DNA of 64,000 nucleotides from positions 62,001 to 126,000 of the forward strand of contig NZ_RAPK01000009.1 of NCBI RefSeq assembly GCF_003610495.1, read 5' to 3'. Source of the DNA: Sinobaca qinghaiensis. GTDB taxonomy: Bacteria; Bacillota; Bacilli; Bacillales; Marinococcaceae. A model generated the notes under the pieces. That model saw only the letters and a list, made by a program, of their open reading frames with translations. It searched no databases and had not been told where the DNA came from. Below are positions 34,741 to 43,220 of the stretch, one piece after another. The position numbers and the translations under genes are program-made. The stretch's first letter is position 1. Each line of letters opens with the position of its first letter.

Positions 34741-35411
34741 GCTTTGAACGTCCTTTCCTTCACCATTTCCAAAATTTTCTCGACGGCTTCGTCAATAGAA
34801 AGCTTAGTGGTATCGAGCTCTACGGCATCGTCTGCTTTTATGAGCGGGGACACTTCCCTTGTGGAATCTTTTAAGTCACGCTCAGCAATTTCCTGCTGTA
34901 TCGTTTCCAGATTGGACTCCATTCCCTTGGCTTTATTTTCTTCATGGCGCCTGCGTGCTCTTTCCTCTACGCTGGCCGTCATGTAGATCTTCACTTCTGC
35001 ATTGGGAAGAACAGTAGTCCCAATATCTCTGCCGTCCAGTACGGCGCTTCCGGATGCCGCCAGCTCCCGCTGCTTTTCCACCATGCGTTCACGGATAAGC
35101 GGATGGGCGGATACTGCCGACACGCTGGCTGTTACTTCCGGTGTGCGGATCGCGTCCGCTGCATTTTTCCGGTTAATATAAATAATGTTTTCTCCATTTT
35201 CCTGCTTCCACTCGATCTCAAGATTCTGAAGAAGCGGCAGTATCTCTTCTTCTTTTTCCGGATCTGCCTGCTGCTCAAGCGCCAGATACGTAATAGCCCG
35301 GTACATGGAACCAGTATCAATATATGTATAACCAAGCAGGTAGGCTGCTTTCTTTGCTACGGTGCTCTTTCCCGCTCCTGCAGGGCCGTCTATTGCAATA
35401 CTAACTGTCAT
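34737..35411 (-). CDS. cmk: Cytidylate kinase
   Basis: Phosphorylates CMP and dCMP. P-loop GPAGAGKS close to the N-terminus, the CMP-binding DTGSMYRA, and DGRDIGT. Codon 3 (ATG at 35411) lies seven bases after GAGGAG and gives 224 residues, exactly the B. subtilis length; the first ATG (35417) is too close to the ribosome-binding site. First gene of the run to fni. Confidence 0.96.
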   Translation of the reverse strand: MTVSIAIDGPAGAGKSTVAKKAAYLLGYTYIDTGSMYRAITYLALEQQADPEKEEEILPLLQNLEIEWKQENGENIIYINRKNAADAIRTPEVTASVSAVSAHPLIRERMVEKQRELAASGSAVLDGRDIGTTVLPNAEVKIYMTASVEERARRRHEENKAKGMESNLETIQQEIAERDLKDSTREVSPLIKADDAVELDTTKLSIDEAVEKILEMVKERTFKA

Positions 35412-35497
35412 TTTCATGCTCCTCTTCTACTCTTTATTCGCGTCATCACTCTTAAATTTTAACATACTATACCCCGGGCTGTTTTAACGGATATAAG

Positions 35498-35532
35498 AAA
35501 AACGAAAAAGCAGCTGCCTGCTTTTTCGTTTT
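35498..35532 (-). terminator. Intrinsic terminator of the metI-yitJ-metH operon
   Basis: Perfect 15-bp stem AAAACGAAAAAGCAG / CTGCTTTTTCGTTTT with a four-base loop. Confidence 0.85.
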
Positions 35533-35541
35533 GTCCTTATA

Positions 35542-38500
35542 CTATCTGCCGGAAGATAACACGCTGAAATATCTGCCTTCCGGATGGGAAAATACCATTG
35601 CCGACACTGAGGCTTCCGGTTCCATCATATATTCATCGGTCAGTTCCACACCGATCTTTTCCGGCTGAAGCAGCCGGAAGAGCTTGGCCTGATCTTCCAG
35701 ATCCGGGCAGGCCGGATAACCGAAAGAAACACGAATGCCGTGGTACTTCGCAGAAAACCTGTCTTCCATCGTGAAATCTGTAGGATCAGGAATGCCCCAC
35801 TGATCACGCATAATCTGGTGTACGCGCTCTGCAAATCCTTCTGCTAATTCAAGCGCTGCCGCCTGAATAAGATGGCTGAATAAATAATCGCCTTCTTCTT
35901 TCGCTTTATTGGCTCTGGCACGCACGCCTTCTCCTGCAGTAACCGTCAGGAATCCTATATAATCCATGACGCCTTCTTCCTTAGGCTTTACAAAATCGGC
36001 AAGACATAAAAACGGCGGCTTGTTCTGGCGTGGAAACGTAAACCGCTCCAGTTCTGTTGTGCCCTCTGTATCTGCATAAATAATAATCGTATTGCCGTCT
36101 GCCTGGGCCGGGAAAAATTGATACATGCCGTGGGCACGCAGAATCTGCTCTTTTTTCGCACGCTCCATTAAATCATCAGCTTTTTCTTTCAGCTCTACTG
36201 TCTTTTTATCCTTTTCAGCAAGCAGGCGGCTGACTTTACCCTGTACACCAAGGTGTCTTCCAAGAAGCATCTGCATATTCACATACGGCTGTATATGACT
36301 GATGCTGTAATCCTTCATCAGATGCGGTTTAAGATCAGGCGGTACGAGCAGCGGTGTTTTTGTCGATACTTCCGAACGGGCCGGCGCTTCAGCTACTGCT
36401 GTTGACGCTCTTGGTTTTTCAGCTGTTTTATTAAGCCGCTTTTCCCGTTTTTCCGCCCATTCCACCTGAAGCTGCTTCATATCATCGGGACGGGCCAGCC
36501 GGTTGGCCAGATCAAGTCCATTCATGGCATCTTTTGCATACAGCACCATGCCGTCGTATTCCGCACTGATTTTTTCTTCGGTGAACTTTCTCGTTAAGGC
36601 CGCTCCGCCGACCATAACCGGAATGGAAATCTGCTGGTTTTTCAGGTCCTGGGCAGTCAGCACCATCTGCTGGGCCGATTTAACGAGAAGGCCGCTCAAA
36701 CCGATCGCATCCGGATTTTCTTTAGCGACCGCTTCAATGAGTTCGTTGGACGTCACTTTAATACCTAAATTCACAATTTTAAAACCGTTGTTGGACAAAA
36801 TAATGTCTACCAGGTTTTTACCGATATCATGCACATCACCTTTAACGGTAGCAAGGAGAATTTTTCCTTTGCCCGTATCATCCGCCGCTTTTGTCTCCAT
36901 GTACGGTTCCAGGTGTGATACAGCTGCTTTCATCGCTTCGGCACTCTGCAGTACTTCCGCTACAATCAGCTCATTGTTATTAAACAGTTTTCCGACTTTG
37001 TCCATGCCGACCATAAGCGGACCATTAATAATGCTCAGAGGCTCGTCATATTTAGTAAGGGCTTCATCAAGGTCTTTGTAGAGGCCTTCTTTGGTGCCTT
37101 CTACAATATACTCTGCAAGCCTGTCTTCGAGCGAAAGATTCTGCTCCACCGTTTTCTTTTCTGCCTTTTTGCCCCGGTAATGAGCGGTGAAATCTGCCAG
37201 TGTCTGATCTGACGTTTCAAACAGCAGCTCTTTTGCCATCTGTTTCTCTTTTTCCGGAATGCTTGCAAAACGTTCCAGCTTTTCCGTGTTGACGATCGCA
37301 TAATCAAGCCCTGCGTTTGTACAGTAGTACATAAATGATGCGTTAAGAACTTCTCTTCCTACAGGGGGCAGACCGAAGGAGACGTTGCTTATACCAAGTA
37401 TCGTCAGGCAGTCCGGTAGCGCTTTTTTAATTTCTTTAATACCGTTGATTGTCGCTTCAGCGGAGCCGATATACTGGGCATCTCCGGTGCCGACCGGAAA
37501 GACAAGCGGATCAAATATAATATCTTTTGGATTCATCCCATATTGATTGACGAGAATGTCATGCGAGCGGACTGCTACTTCTACTTTTCTTTCCGTAGAA
37601 ACCGCCATTCCTTCTTCATCAATGGTTCCTACTACTACTGCTGCACCAAACTTCTTTAAGATCGGCACGATATCTTCAAAGCGTTCTTCCCCGTCTTCGA
37701 GGTTAATAGAGTTAATAATCGCTTTTCCCTGTGAATACGTCAGTGCTTTTTCAATAACCGCTGCATCGGTTGAATCAATCATAAGCGGAACTTTCACTTT
37801 ATTAATGACATGGCTTAAAAAGACCTCAATATCATCTATTTCTTCACGGTCCGGATCAGCCAGGCAGACATCTATTACGTGAGCGCCTTTTTTCACCTGC
37901 GCTCGGGCTATTTCCGACGCCTCTTCAAACTTGCCTTCATTAATCAGCCTTTTAAATTTCTTGGAACCAATAACGTTTGTCCGTTCCCCTACAAAAAGCG
38001 GACGCATATCTTCTTCATATACGAGCGGCTCAATACCGGACACCACATGAGGATGCCCCTCTGAAGGAGTCCGGGGTTCGAATTTGGTTAATGCTTCACG
38101 CATAACTCTAATATGCTCGGGTGTTGTGCCGCAGCATCCTCCGACTACGTTCAGCCAGCCTTTTTCAGCAAAGCCTTCCAGCTTTGTCGTCAGGGATTCC
38201 GGTGATTCATGGTAATGCCCCTCTTCATCCGGCAGTCCTGCATTCGGATAACAGTGGACATACGTGGTGGAAAGTTCAGATAGAGAGCGCAGGTGATCTC
38301 TCATAAATTCGGGACCCGTAGCGCAGTTCAGTCCGACAACAATCGGGTTCATATGCTCTATCGAGATATAAAAACTTTCCATCGTCTGTCCGGCAAGCGT
38401 TGTACCCATCGGCTCGATTGTTCCTGAAATCATTAACGGCAGTTCGATGCCGAGCTCCTGCTGCGCCTGCTGAATGCCCAGGTAGGCCGCCTTTACATTT

Positions 38501-39003
38501 CTTACGTCCTGGCTTGTTTCCAGCAGAAATAAATCCACCTCACCTTTAATCAGCCCGGAGGCCTGCTCACGGTAGGTTTCGGTCAATTCTTCAAATGTCG
38601 TTCCTCCGGTTACGGACAGGGATTTAGTTGTTGGTCCCATAGCACCGGCAACATAGCGTGGAAATTCTTCTGTTTCTATTTCTTTGACAGCGTCCTTTGC
38701 AAGCCTGGCTGCAGCAATATTTAACTCTTCAGCCATATGCTGCAGATCATAATCTGCGAGTACAATGCTCGTTGCTCCAAACGTGTTGGTCTCAATAATA
38801 TCCGCTCCTGCTTCCAGGTAATCGCGGTGGATTTTTTCAAGCACGTGAGGAGCGGTTACGTTCAAATACTCATTGCAGCCCTCATACTCTTCCCCGCCGA
38901 AATCCTCTGCGGTTAAATCGGCGTTCTGAAGCATTGTTCCCATTGCTCCATCTAAAATGAGAATCGACGTTTTCAGTCTGTCCTGGATTGCTGTTTTAGG
39001 CAT
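35542..39003 (-). CDS. metH: Cobalamin-dependent methionine synthase
   Basis: Methylates homocysteine from 5-methyltetrahydrofolate through methylcobalamin. Domain order is complete in 1153 residues: homocysteine/zinc barrel (1-315, zinc Cys in GLNCATGPEF and GGCCGTTPEH), pterin barrel (about 340-600), helical cap plus B12 domain (about 640-870, with DVHDIGKN carrying the axial His), and the AdoMet reactivation domain (about 915-1150, with RVSFGYPACPD). Strong GGAGGG site. Third gene of a SAM-riboswitch operon. Its cofactor ties it to the cobalamin operon at 52.7-62 kb. B. subtilis lacks MetH and uses MetE. Confidence 0.97.
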   Translation of the reverse strand: MPKTAIQDRLKTSILILDGAMGTMLQNADLTAEDFGGEEYEGCNEYLNVTAPHVLEKIHRDYLEAGADIIETNTFGATSIVLADYDLQHMAEELNIAAARLAKDAVKEIETEEFPRYVAGAMGPTTKSLSVTGGTTFEELTETYREQASGLIKGEVDLFLLETSQDVRNVKAAYLGIQQAQQELGIELPLMISGTIEPMGTTLAGQTMESFYISIEHMNPIVVGLNCATGPEFMRDHLRSLSELSTTYVHCYPNAGLPDEEGHYHESPESLTTKLEGFAEKGWLNVVGGCCGTTPEHIRVMREALTKFEPRTPSEGHPHVVSGIEPLVYEEDMRPLFVGERTNVIGSKKFKRLINEGKFEEASEIARAQVKKGAHVIDVCLADPDREEIDDIEVFLSHVINKVKVPLMIDSTDAAVIEKALTYSQGKAIINSINLEDGEERFEDIVPILKKFGAAVVVGTIDEEGMAVSTERKVEVAVRSHDILVNQYGMNPKDIIFDPLVFPVGTGDAQYIGSAEATINGIKEIKKALPDCLTILGISNVSFGLPPVGREVLNASFMYYCTNAGLDYAIVNTEKLERFASIPEKEKQMAKELLFETSDQTLADFTAHYRGKKAEKKTVEQNLSLEDRLAEYIVEGTKEGLYKDLDEALTKYDEPLSIINGPLMVGMDKVGKLFNNNELIVAEVLQSAEAMKAAVSHLEPYMETKAADDTGKGKILLATVKGDVHDIGKNLVDIILSNNGFKIVNLGIKVTSNELIEAVAKENPDAIGLSGLLVKSAQQMVLTAQDLKNQQISIPVMVGGAALTRKFTEEKISAEYDGMVLYAKDAMNGLDLANRLARPDDMKQLQVEWAEKREKRLNKTAEKPRASTAVAEAPARSEVSTKTPLLVPPDLKPHLMKDYSISHIQPYVNMQMLLGRHLGVQGKVSRLLAEKDKKTVELKEKADDLMERAKKEQILRAHGMYQFFPAQADGNTIIIYADTEGTTELERFTFPRQNKPPFLCLADFVKPKEEGVMDYIGFLTVTAGEGVRARANKAKEEGDYLFSHLIQAAALELAEGFAERVHQIMRDQWGIPDPTDFTMEDRFSAKYHGIRVSFGYPACPDLEDQAKLFRLLQPEKIGVELTDEYMMEPEASVSAMVFSHPEGRYFSVLSSGR

Positions 39004-39022
39004 ATGTTTCCCTCCACTCTGT

Positions 39023-40870
39023 TCACTTGCTTTTTTCTTCTGTGCGAACCGCTGCTTTTTCTCTTATATATTCGGTTAAGCGGCATGTAATATCATAACG
39101 AAGAAATGGGGTGATTAAATAAATGCCGTTAAAATATTCCATCGCTTCGTCGATCAGCGTTTTCGCTATCGCAATTCCTTCTTCCGCTGCAAGCGCACGG
39201 TCTTCCCCGCAGGCCGCCATACTCTGGCGGATCGTATCCGTCAGCTTAATGCCGGGCACTTCATTATGCAGAAATTCGGCATTCCGGCTGCTCACTAGAG
39301 GCATGATACCGATATACACCGGAACGTCCATATGTTTTGTCGCTTCATAAATTTCTTTAAACTGGCCTTCCCCGAAGACCGGCTGTGTCATGAAATAATC
39401 GGCTCCAGCCGTAATCTTCTTTTCCAGACGCTGCACGGCCCGGTCTACGTTACGTACGTTAGGGTTAAACGCAGCTCCGACGGTAAACGTCGTGTTCTGG
39501 CCGAGTGACTTTCCGGAAAAAGACAGTCCTTTATTCATCTCTTTCATTAAATGAATTAAGTCAAAGGAATTCGCATCATATACAGAGGTTGCTCCCGGGA
39601 AGTCTCCTACCTTGGTAGGATCCCCGGTTACAGCCAGTATGTCATGAATACCAAGAGCATTGATGCCCATTAAATGAGACTGAAGGCCGATAAGGTTTCT
39701 ATCACGGCAGGCGACGTGAAGCAGCGGCCGTGCCTGGGTCATGCTTTTAACGAGTGCACCCATTGCCAGATTATCCACGCGGGGACTTGCCAGCGAATTG
39801 TCCGCCATCGTAACAGCATCCGCCCCGGACTGGTATAAAGCCTGGGCGCCTTCTACAAATTTTGACGTAGCAAGTTTTTTAGGTGGGTCGAGTTCCACAA
39901 TAACGGTAGTGGACTGCTTTGCCTTTTCCCGCAGACTTGGTTCTGTAGAAGGAGGTTCAACGATGGAAAACTGCCCTGTTTTCTGGGCAACTGCCTGGGC
40001 GGCCCGCTTCTTTGGAACAGTGTTTTTAACAGCCGCGGCTATTTGAGCGATGTGCTCCGGCGTTGTGCCGCAGCATCCGCCAATAATGCCGATACCCTGA
40101 TTTTGAAAATCAAGCGCCTTTTCATAAAAGTAGTCCGGATTGGACTGGTAGACGAACCGGCCGTCATCAATATCCGGAAGACTGGCGTTAGGGTGTACCG
40201 CGTACAGCGTATTTTCATCGAGCGGTGTCATCTCCAGCGATCTTAAGATGTGATATGGTCCCATTCTGCAGTTGACTCCTACGGCATCCGCGCCGGCTGC
40301 CGTCATCTGCTTAAATGCTTCTCCAAGAGGCAGTCCGCCATGCATAACTCCTACTTCCCCCAGTGCCACCTGGGCAATTATCGGCAGGTTTGTTTTACTT
40401 TTGGCAAGCTTGATGACCGCAGTAATCTCCTGAAGATCATAGAACGTTTCCAGAATAATTCCATCGGGCTCCGCTTTTATAAGAGCATCCATCTGTTCGG
40501 AAAAAGCTTTAATTATTTCAGCTTCGCTTTCTTCCATTTTCTGCAGTCCTTGAATGCCGCCTATCGTTGCAAATACAAATGTCCTGCCTTCAGAAGCTTC
40601 CCGGGCTGCTTCTACACCTCGTCTGTTAATATCAGCTGTTTCTTCTTCCAGCTGGTATTTTGCAAGCTTGATGCGATTTGCCGCATACGTATTGGTCTGA
40701 ATAATATCCGATCCTGCTTCTACGTATTCTCTATGAATGGTTTTAATCAGATCGGGGTCTGATAGATTTAGTGATTCGTAGGAGCCGCTGTATCCTTTTT
40801 CGTATAGATACGTTCCCATCGCCCCGTCGCCAATTAACATCCGTTTTGCGTATTCTTCTGCCAAATTCAC
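39023..40870 (-). CDS. yitJ: Bifunctional homocysteine S-methyltransferase / 5,10-methylenetetrahydrofolate reductase (YitJ)
   Basis: Fusion protein. Residues 1-290 form a zinc-dependent homocysteine methyltransferase barrel (DGAMGTYLYEKG, GVNCRMGPYH, GGCCGTTPEH); residues about 320-610 are a MetF-type FAD reductase (VELDPPKK, ILAVTGDPTK, MTQPVF). The reductase half supplies methyl-THF to MetH; the first half offers a separate homocysteine methylation or partner function. 615 residues. The start is GTG, nine bases after GGGGAG. Same transcript as metI and metH. Confidence 0.94.
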   Translation of the reverse strand: MNLAEEYAKRMLIGDGAMGTYLYEKGYSGSYESLNLSDPDLIKTIHREYVEAGSDIIQTNTYAANRIKLAKYQLEEETADINRRGVEAAREASEGRTFVFATIGGIQGLQKMEESEAEIIKAFSEQMDALIKAEPDGIILETFYDLQEITAVIKLAKSKTNLPIIAQVALGEVGVMHGGLPLGEAFKQMTAAGADAVGVNCRMGPYHILRSLEMTPLDENTLYAVHPNASLPDIDDGRFVYQSNPDYFYEKALDFQNQGIGIIGGCCGTTPEHIAQIAAAVKNTVPKKRAAQAVAQKTGQFSIVEPPSTEPSLREKAKQSTTVIVELDPPKKLATSKFVEGAQALYQSGADAVTMADNSLASPRVDNLAMGALVKSMTQARPLLHVACRDRNLIGLQSHLMGINALGIHDILAVTGDPTKVGDFPGATSVYDANSFDLIHLMKEMNKGLSFSGKSLGQNTTFTVGAAFNPNVRNVDRAVQRLEKKITAGADYFMTQPVFGEGQFKEIYEATKHMDVPVYIGIMPLVSSRNAEFLHNEVPGIKLTDTIRQSMAACGEDRALAAEEGIAIAKTLIDEAMEYFNGIYLITPFLRYDITCRLTEYIREKAAVRTEEKSK

Positions 40871-40903
40871 TGCGAGCCACTCCCCTGATTCGTGATTTTC
40901 TTT

Positions 40904-42007
40904 TTACAGACGGTCGAGCGCCTGCTCTAAATCTGCGATAATATCTTCTTTATTTTCAATACCTACAGAAAAACGAAGCAGCCTGTTACAGACGCCGTTG
41001 GCAATACGGACTTCTTCCGGTACATCAGCGTGTGTCTGCGTGGCCGGATAGGTCATAAAGCTTTCTACACCACCCAGGCTTTCTGCAAACGTCACAAGCT
41101 CCAGCCCGCGCAGCAGGGAATCGACCCACTTCTCGTTTTCGATCCGAAAGGAAAGCATGCCGCCTTTTCCTGTATACAGCACGTCCGTTACTTTCGGATG
41201 TTTTTCCAGAAACGCCGCCACTGCCCGGGCATTTTCTGTATGCTTCTCCATACGCAGGGAGAGTGTTTTCATCCCTCTCATCAAAAGCCAGGAATCCATC
41301 GGCGATAGTATGGTTCCCATTCCGTTATGAAATGCCGTTATCCGACTGCTTAACTGCTCGTCTTTTGTAACAATTAATCCGGCAATAATATCGTTATGGC
41401 CGCCGAGGTATTTCGAAGCGCTGTGAATAACAATATCAGCTCCCATATCAAGCGGGCGCTGCAGGATCGGTGTATAAAAAGTATTATCTACTATCAGCCA
41501 GAGGCCGTGTTTTTTGGCCAGTTTTGACATTTCGGTAATATCTGCTTCCTGCATTAATGGGTTAGTCGGTGTTTCAATAAACAATGCTTTCGTACGGTCG
41601 GTGATTTTTTGTTCAAATGCTCCCAGATTTCTTGGGTCGCCGTATGCGATGGTAATGCCCCAGTTTTTCCATCCTTCTTCAAATAAACGGTAGGTCCCGC
41701 CGTACAAATCCTGGGAAGCGAGGATCTCATCGTCTTTATCAAAAATAGCAAACAAAGTTTGAATCGCAGCCATTCCCGAACTTAGTGCGTAACCTTTTGC
41801 CCCGTTCTCAAGGCCTGCAATAGCACGTTCCAATATGTCCCTTGTAGGATTGCCGGTACGGGAATAGTCGAATCCTGTAGACTCGCCCAGTCCTTCGTGG
41901 CGGAAGGCTGTAGACATATGAATAGGAGCGCTGACCGCCCCTGTCCGTGGATCTTCTTTGTTTCCGATTTGTACTAGATTCGTTTCAATGTGAAATTTCT
42001 TATCCAT
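40904..42007 (-). CDS. metI: Cystathionine gamma-synthase / O-acetylhomoserine sulfhydrylase MetI
   Basis: Cys/Met-metabolism PLP enzyme. PLP lysine in HSASKYLGGHND (about residue 200) and the GTVSAPI-type N-terminus with FDYSRTGNPTRD. The sequence follows B. subtilis MetI closely, down to the C-terminal NGVCNRLLRFSVGIE. 367 residues from the ATG at 42007, which has GGGTG upstream. First gene after the SAM riboswitch; a metC gene, which follows metI in B. subtilis, is not present, so direct sulfhydrylation or a distant metC must finish homocysteine synthesis. Confidence 0.93.
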   Translation of the reverse strand: MDKKFHIETNLVQIGNKEDPRTGAVSAPIHMSTAFRHEGLGESTGFDYSRTGNPTRDILERAIAGLENGAKGYALSSGMAAIQTLFAIFDKDDEILASQDLYGGTYRLFEEGWKNWGITIAYGDPRNLGAFEQKITDRTKALFIETPTNPLMQEADITEMSKLAKKHGLWLIVDNTFYTPILQRPLDMGADIVIHSASKYLGGHNDIIAGLIVTKDEQLSSRITAFHNGMGTILSPMDSWLLMRGMKTLSLRMEKHTENARAVAAFLEKHPKVTDVLYTGKGGMLSFRIENEKWVDSLLRGLELVTFAESLGGVESFMTYPATQTHADVPEEVRIANGVCNRLLRFSVGIENKEDIIADLEQALDRL

Positions 42008-42073
42008 GATTGTCACCCTTTTTGTGGCTGATTACTATATAGTGGCCGGCGTATCCTGATTTATCATTCCGCT

Positions 42074-42107
42074 AAAAGACCTTCCTCTAAAAGTAAGAAG
42101 AAGGTCT
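42074..42107 (-). terminator. Terminator of the SAM riboswitch expression platform
   Basis: Minus strand AGACCTTCTTCT ... AGAGGAAGGTCT followed by TTTT, about 70 bases before metI. Confidence 0.85.
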
Positions 42108-42125
42108 GCGTTTTATAAGAGCACC

Positions 42126-42236
42126 TCTTCTTATCTCTCGGGCATCTGCTGCCCGGCGGATTTAGCACCTGACCTGTTTAGGCTGGTTGCTGAGACTTCA
42201 TAGGGCCTGATCCCTCCGTCTCTCTGGATAAGAAAG
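42126..42236 (-). promoter_or_regulatory. SAM-I (S-box) riboswitch
   Basis: The minus strand shows the complete S-box consensus: P1 CTTATC...GATAAG, AGAGACGGAGGGA, CCCTATGAAGTCTCAGCAACC, CAGGTCAGGTGCTAAATCC and a GGGCAGCAGATGCCC P4 hairpin. It controls metI-yitJ-metH: SAM binding favours the terminator at 42074-42107. This explains the roughly 300-base gap between metI and the next gene. Confidence 0.97.
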
Positions 42237-42241
42237 CTTTA

Positions 42242-42271
42242 TTTATATAGTTGTGTAGTAAAACCTTACAA
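42242..42271 (-). promoter_or_regulatory. Predicted promoter for the S-box met operon
   Basis: Minus strand TTGTAA (42271-42266), 16-18 bases, overlapping TATATA/TATAAA (42249-42242), just before the riboswitch. Confidence 0.5.
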
Positions 42272-42315
42272 GATTACCGTACGAATTGCAATCAAATTGT
42301 GCGAATTCGTTGAAT

Positions 42316-42480
42316 TTATTCAGGAGCCGTATCTACATACAAGTGGCTGCTGTTTCCGCAGATACAGCGGACAAAACCTGTCTGAATGGTTCCATCTTCT
42401 TTTCTGCTTCCTTTTAAAACGAATTTTTCCCCGCACTGCGGGCATCGTATGACGACACGATATCGCTTTTCCTCTATCAT
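42316..42480 (-). CDS. Small zinc-ribbon-like protein of unknown function
   Basis: 54 residues from ATG 42480 (an in-frame TTG at 42510 would add ten). Two Cys pairs, CPQCG and CICGN, spaced by about 25 residues, suggest one structural zinc knuckle. I do not recognise the family. It starts eight bases after the prsW stop and shares its transcript, so a link to PrsW is possible but unproven. Confidence 0.6.
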   Translation of the reverse strand: MIEEKRYRVVIRCPQCGEKFVLKGSRKEDGTIQTGFVRCICGNSSHLYVDTAPE

Positions 42481-42487
42481 AAGCCGT

Positions 42488-43153
42488 CTATTCTCCTTCC
42501 ATCTGCTCAAACCTATTTGCTGCTTTGAGCCTTTCAGCAGCTGTCCACCATAGAAGAAATCCTAATGGGAGAATGAAGTAGACTATGTACTGCCGGTCGA
42601 TTAATAATAGCAAATCGTACGTGCCGTGTAAAACGAACGGGACTGCCAGAGCCAAAAACAAAAATAATTTCCGTGCAGTACCTTTTAAAAAAGAGGCTTT
42701 CCCTATATAATATCCCATAGTACAGGCAAACAAAGCATGGCTTGCTACCGGCAGAAACGCTCTTCCAAGCGCTATATCCACGCCATATGCTGTCAGGTAC
42801 AATATGTTTTCCGCTGCCGCAAATCCGAGCCCGACAGCCAGCGCGTAAAGAGTCGTATCGTAAACGGAGCGTACCCGGATAAACGGAATAACCGCAGCAC
42901 AGAGAATAAACCATTTAAAGAATTCTTCAAGCAGCCCGGCATACACAAAAGACTGTACAAAAACAGACGCCTCCGTCCCGGTTTCTTGTGTCAGTGCATA
43001 CTGCACAGTAACAATAGGAAAAACAAGCAGCATACCGATTAAAAAGGACCGGGCTGTTTTACGAAAAGACCGCGAATGAGTCTCCTGCTTTAAGTAATAA
43101 TAGCTTAAAAATGCGACCGAAGGCGCCAGGGCCGCAGTTATAATAGCAAACAC
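42488..43153 (-). CDS. prsW: Site-1 intramembrane protease PrsW
   Basis: Membrane protease of the type II CAAX/PrsW superfamily that in B. subtilis makes the first cut in anti-sigma factor RsiW. Catalytic-motif residues are visible: EEFFKW (two Glu, about 75-80), AAENILY and conserved His residues in SHALFACTMGY and VLHGTYD. About seven transmembrane helices in 221 residues. GTG start; an in-frame TGA just before it fixes the N-terminus. Placement next to ypdA is as in B. subtilis, but ansA now lies between them. Confidence 0.92.
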   Translation of the reverse strand: MFAIITAALAPSVAFLSYYYLKQETHSRSFRKTARSFLIGMLLVFPIVTVQYALTQETGTEASVFVQSFVYAGLLEEFFKWFILCAAVIPFIRVRSVYDTTLYALAVGLGFAAAENILYLTAYGVDIALGRAFLPVASHALFACTMGYYIGKASFLKGTARKLFLFLALAVPFVLHGTYDLLLLIDRQYIVYFILPLGFLLWWTAAERLKAANRFEQMEGE

Positions 43154-43220
43154 TCACGCATCCGTCCTTTCCAGCTTTGTACTTGATCAACTAACTATAA
43201 ATAGAAAAGAGGCCACCTCA

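Noticed and set aside
34944-35462. 172-codon open frame on the plus strand over cmk
   Set aside because: Antisense to cytidylate kinase, Cys- and Arg-rich, no ribosome-binding site.
36503-37081. 192-codon open frame on the plus strand inside metH
   Set aside because: It is antisense to the B12-binding part of MetH, has no ribosome-binding site or promoter, and its composition (Ser/Leu/Thr-rich) is that of a complementary-strand shadow.
42108-42315. T-box or other tRNA-sensing leader before metI
   Set aside because: The conserved S-box motifs account for the whole leader and no T-box sequence is present.
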